Of a stretch of DNA of 6,321 nt, positions 5,061 through 6,321 are shown in pieces. This DNA comes from JAMCXS01 sp964459065 (GTDB taxonomy: Bacteria; Acidobacteriota; Terriglobia; UBA7540), in assembly GCA_964459065.1 (NCBI GenBank), contig CAYWMN010000224.1, positions 1-6,321 on the forward strand, written 5' to 3'. A program made the position numbers and the translations under genes. The notes under the pieces are model-generated. The model did not search any database. It saw only the letters and a program-made list of their open reading frames with translations, and had not been told where the DNA came from. Each line of letters opens with the position of its first letter. The stretch's first letter is position 1.

Positions 5061-6321
5061 ACCTTCCGCCGTTGCTCATCGAAGAGAGAAACTCCGAGTT
5101 GCTCTTGGTCTTGGAGAGCTTGTCGATGATCAACTCCATACTCTCCACGGGCGAAAGCGGGTTGAGCACCTTGCGAAGAACCCAGATGCGGTTCAATTCG
5201 TCCTTGGGCACAAGAAGTTCTTCTTTGCGGGTGCCGGACTTGTTGATCTCGATGGCCGGGAAGACGCGCTTATCCACCAGCTTGCGGTCCAGGTGAACTT
5301 CCATGTTGCCGGTGCCTTTGAACTCTTCAAAAATCACGTCGTCCATGCGGCTGCCGGTGTCGATCAGCGCCGTGGCGATGATGGTGAGACTGCCGCCTTC
5401 CTCGATGTTGCGCGCCGAGCCGAAAAAGCGCTTGGGCCGCTGCAGGGCGTTGGAGTCAACACCGCCCGAGAGCACCTTGCCCGAAGGCGGCACCACCGTG
5501 TTGTAGGCGCGCGCCAGGCGCGTGATGGAATCGAGCAGAATCACCACGTCCCGCTTGTGCTCCACCAGCCGCTTGGCCTTTTCAATCACCATTTCGGCCA
5601 CCTGAACGTGCCGTGCGGCAGGCTCGTCGAAGGTGGAGCTGATGACTTCGCCTTCCACCGTACGCTGCATGTCGGTCACTTCTTCCGGCCGCTCGTCAAT
5701 CAGAAGCACGATGAGCGTCACTTCCGGATGGTTCGTCGTAACGGAATTGGCGATGGTCTGCAGCAGCATCGTCTTGCCGGTGCGCGGCGGAGAAACAATC
5801 AATCCGCGCTGTCCCTTGCCGATGGGCGTCAGCAGGTCCAGCACGCGTCCGGAAATATTGTCGCGCCCGGTTTCAAGGCAAAGCCGTTCCTCGGGGTAAA
5901 GCGGGGTCAGGTTGTCAAAAAAGATCTTGTTCCGCGCTTCTTCAGGAGACTCAAAGTTGATGGCCTCCACCTTGATCAGCGCAAAGTACCGCTCGCCCTC
6001 TTTGGGCGGACGGATCTGCCCGGAGATCGTGTCGCCGGTGCGGAGATCAAACTTGCGAATCTGCGAGGGCGAAACGTAGATATCGTCGGGCCCCGGCAGG
6101 TAGTTATAGTCGGGAGCGCGCAGAAAGCCGAAGCCGTCCGGGAGGCATTCGAGCACTCCTTCGGAGAAAATGAGACCGGCCTTTTCCGTCTGCGCCTGGA
6201 GGATCTTAAAGATCAGCTCCTGCTTGCGCATCCCGGTGGCACCCACAACGCCCAGGTCTTTTGCCACCTGGGTCAGCGTGGCGATATTCATTTCCTTCAG
6301 CTTGGCAATATCGAGGACTTC
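5059..6321 (-). CDS. rho: Transcription termination factor Rho (5' end outside window)
   Basis: Rho is a hexameric RNA-dependent ATPase and helicase that releases RNA polymerase from unstructured, C-rich transcripts. The frame stays open past the ATG at 6291 to the right edge (EVLDIAKLKE before MNIATL). That stretch aligns with the usual Rho N-terminus, so the true start is probably only a few codons beyond the window. Numbering from Met at 6291: the N-terminal helical domain includes ATGMRKQELIFKIL (18-31). The primary RNA-binding cold-shock-like domain has DGFGFLR (52-58) and DDIYVSPSQIRKFDLRTGD (69-87). Walker A is PPRTGKT (168-174). LLIDERPEEVT (196-206) and Walker B VVILLDSITR (249-258) follow. 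The Q-loop region is SGGVDSNALQRPKRFF (275-290), the R-loop is GTGNMEVHLDRK (326-337), and SGTRKEELL (352-360) carries the presumed arginine finger. About 420 residues are visible, close to full length. The gene converges on cmk with a 25-base gap. Its promoter and any leader for autoregulation are not in view. Confidence 0.98.
   Translation of the reverse strand, partial: EVLDIAKLKEMNIATLTQVAKDLGVVGATGMRKQELIFKILQAQTEKAGLIFSEGVLECLPDGFGFLRAPDYNYLPGPDDIYVSPSQIRKFDLRTGDTISGQIRPPKEGERYFALIKVEAINFESPEEARNKIFFDNLTPLYPEERLCLETGRDNISGRVLDLLTPIGKGQRGLIVSPPRTGKTMLLQTIANSVTTNHPEVTLIVLLIDERPEEVTDMQRTVEGEVISSTFDEPAARHVQVAEMVIEKAKRLVEHKRDVVILLDSITRLARAYNTVVPPSGKVLSGGVDSNALQRPKRFFGSARNIEEGGSLTIIATALIDTGSRMDDVIFEEFKGTGNMEVHLDRKLVDKRVFPAIEINKSGTRKEELLVPKDELNRIWVLRKVLNPLSPVESMELIIDKLSKTKSNSEFLSSMSNGGR

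Noticed and set aside
6289..6291. ATG on the minus strand as the rho start
   Set aside because: The frame continues upstream to the window edge and encodes EVLDIAKLKE, which fits the normal Rho N-terminus, so this Met is internal.
1..6321. A novel multi-gene system, mobile element or defence island
   Set aside because: All coding space is taken by five well-known housekeeping genes with intact motifs and uniform composition. Only short non-coding gaps remain unexplained.

Overview
The window is a high-GC bacterial chromosomal segment carrying five conserved housekeeping genes. Four lie on the plus strand: the 3' end of hisS (histidyl-tRNA synthetase), complete aspS (aspartyl-tRNA synthetase), complete mutL (mismatch repair) and complete cmk (cytidylate kinase). 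The fifth, rho (transcription termination factor), lies on the minus strand and runs off the right edge. The proteins are intact and carry the expected catalytic motifs. I see no mobile element, CRISPR array, tRNA, rRNA or phage gene. The GC-rich codon use, the Rho N-terminus and the MutL and AspRS sequences recall Acidobacteriota or a related soil lineage. That placement is inference from remembered family sequences, not a search.

Layout. hisS ends at 430 and aspS starts 14 bases later at a TTG codon, so the two synthetase genes look like one transcription unit. A 108-base gap (2224-2331) precedes mutL. It holds the most unusual sequence here: two blocks of a degenerate 8-bp repeat in opposite orientations around a 36-base spacer, one block ending 8 bases before the mutL ATG. 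mutL is followed by a 59-base gap with a near-perfect 10-bp stem-loop, then cmk, whose best start is the ATG at 4341. cmk and rho converge, with 25 bases between their stop codons.

Functionally the genes cover two tRNA charging steps (His, Asp), strand-nicking mismatch repair, CMP/dCMP phosphorylation for nucleotide pools, and RNA-dependent transcription termination. They need not form one pathway. The co-directional order fits a housekeeping cluster, perhaps with separate control of mutL and cmk given the structured gaps.

I found no new multi-gene system. The points worth a second look are small: the octamer repeat, the aspS start arrangement, the mutL-cmk stem-loop, a run of hairpins in the mutL linker, and a few residue substitutions in AspRS, MutL and cytidylate kinase.
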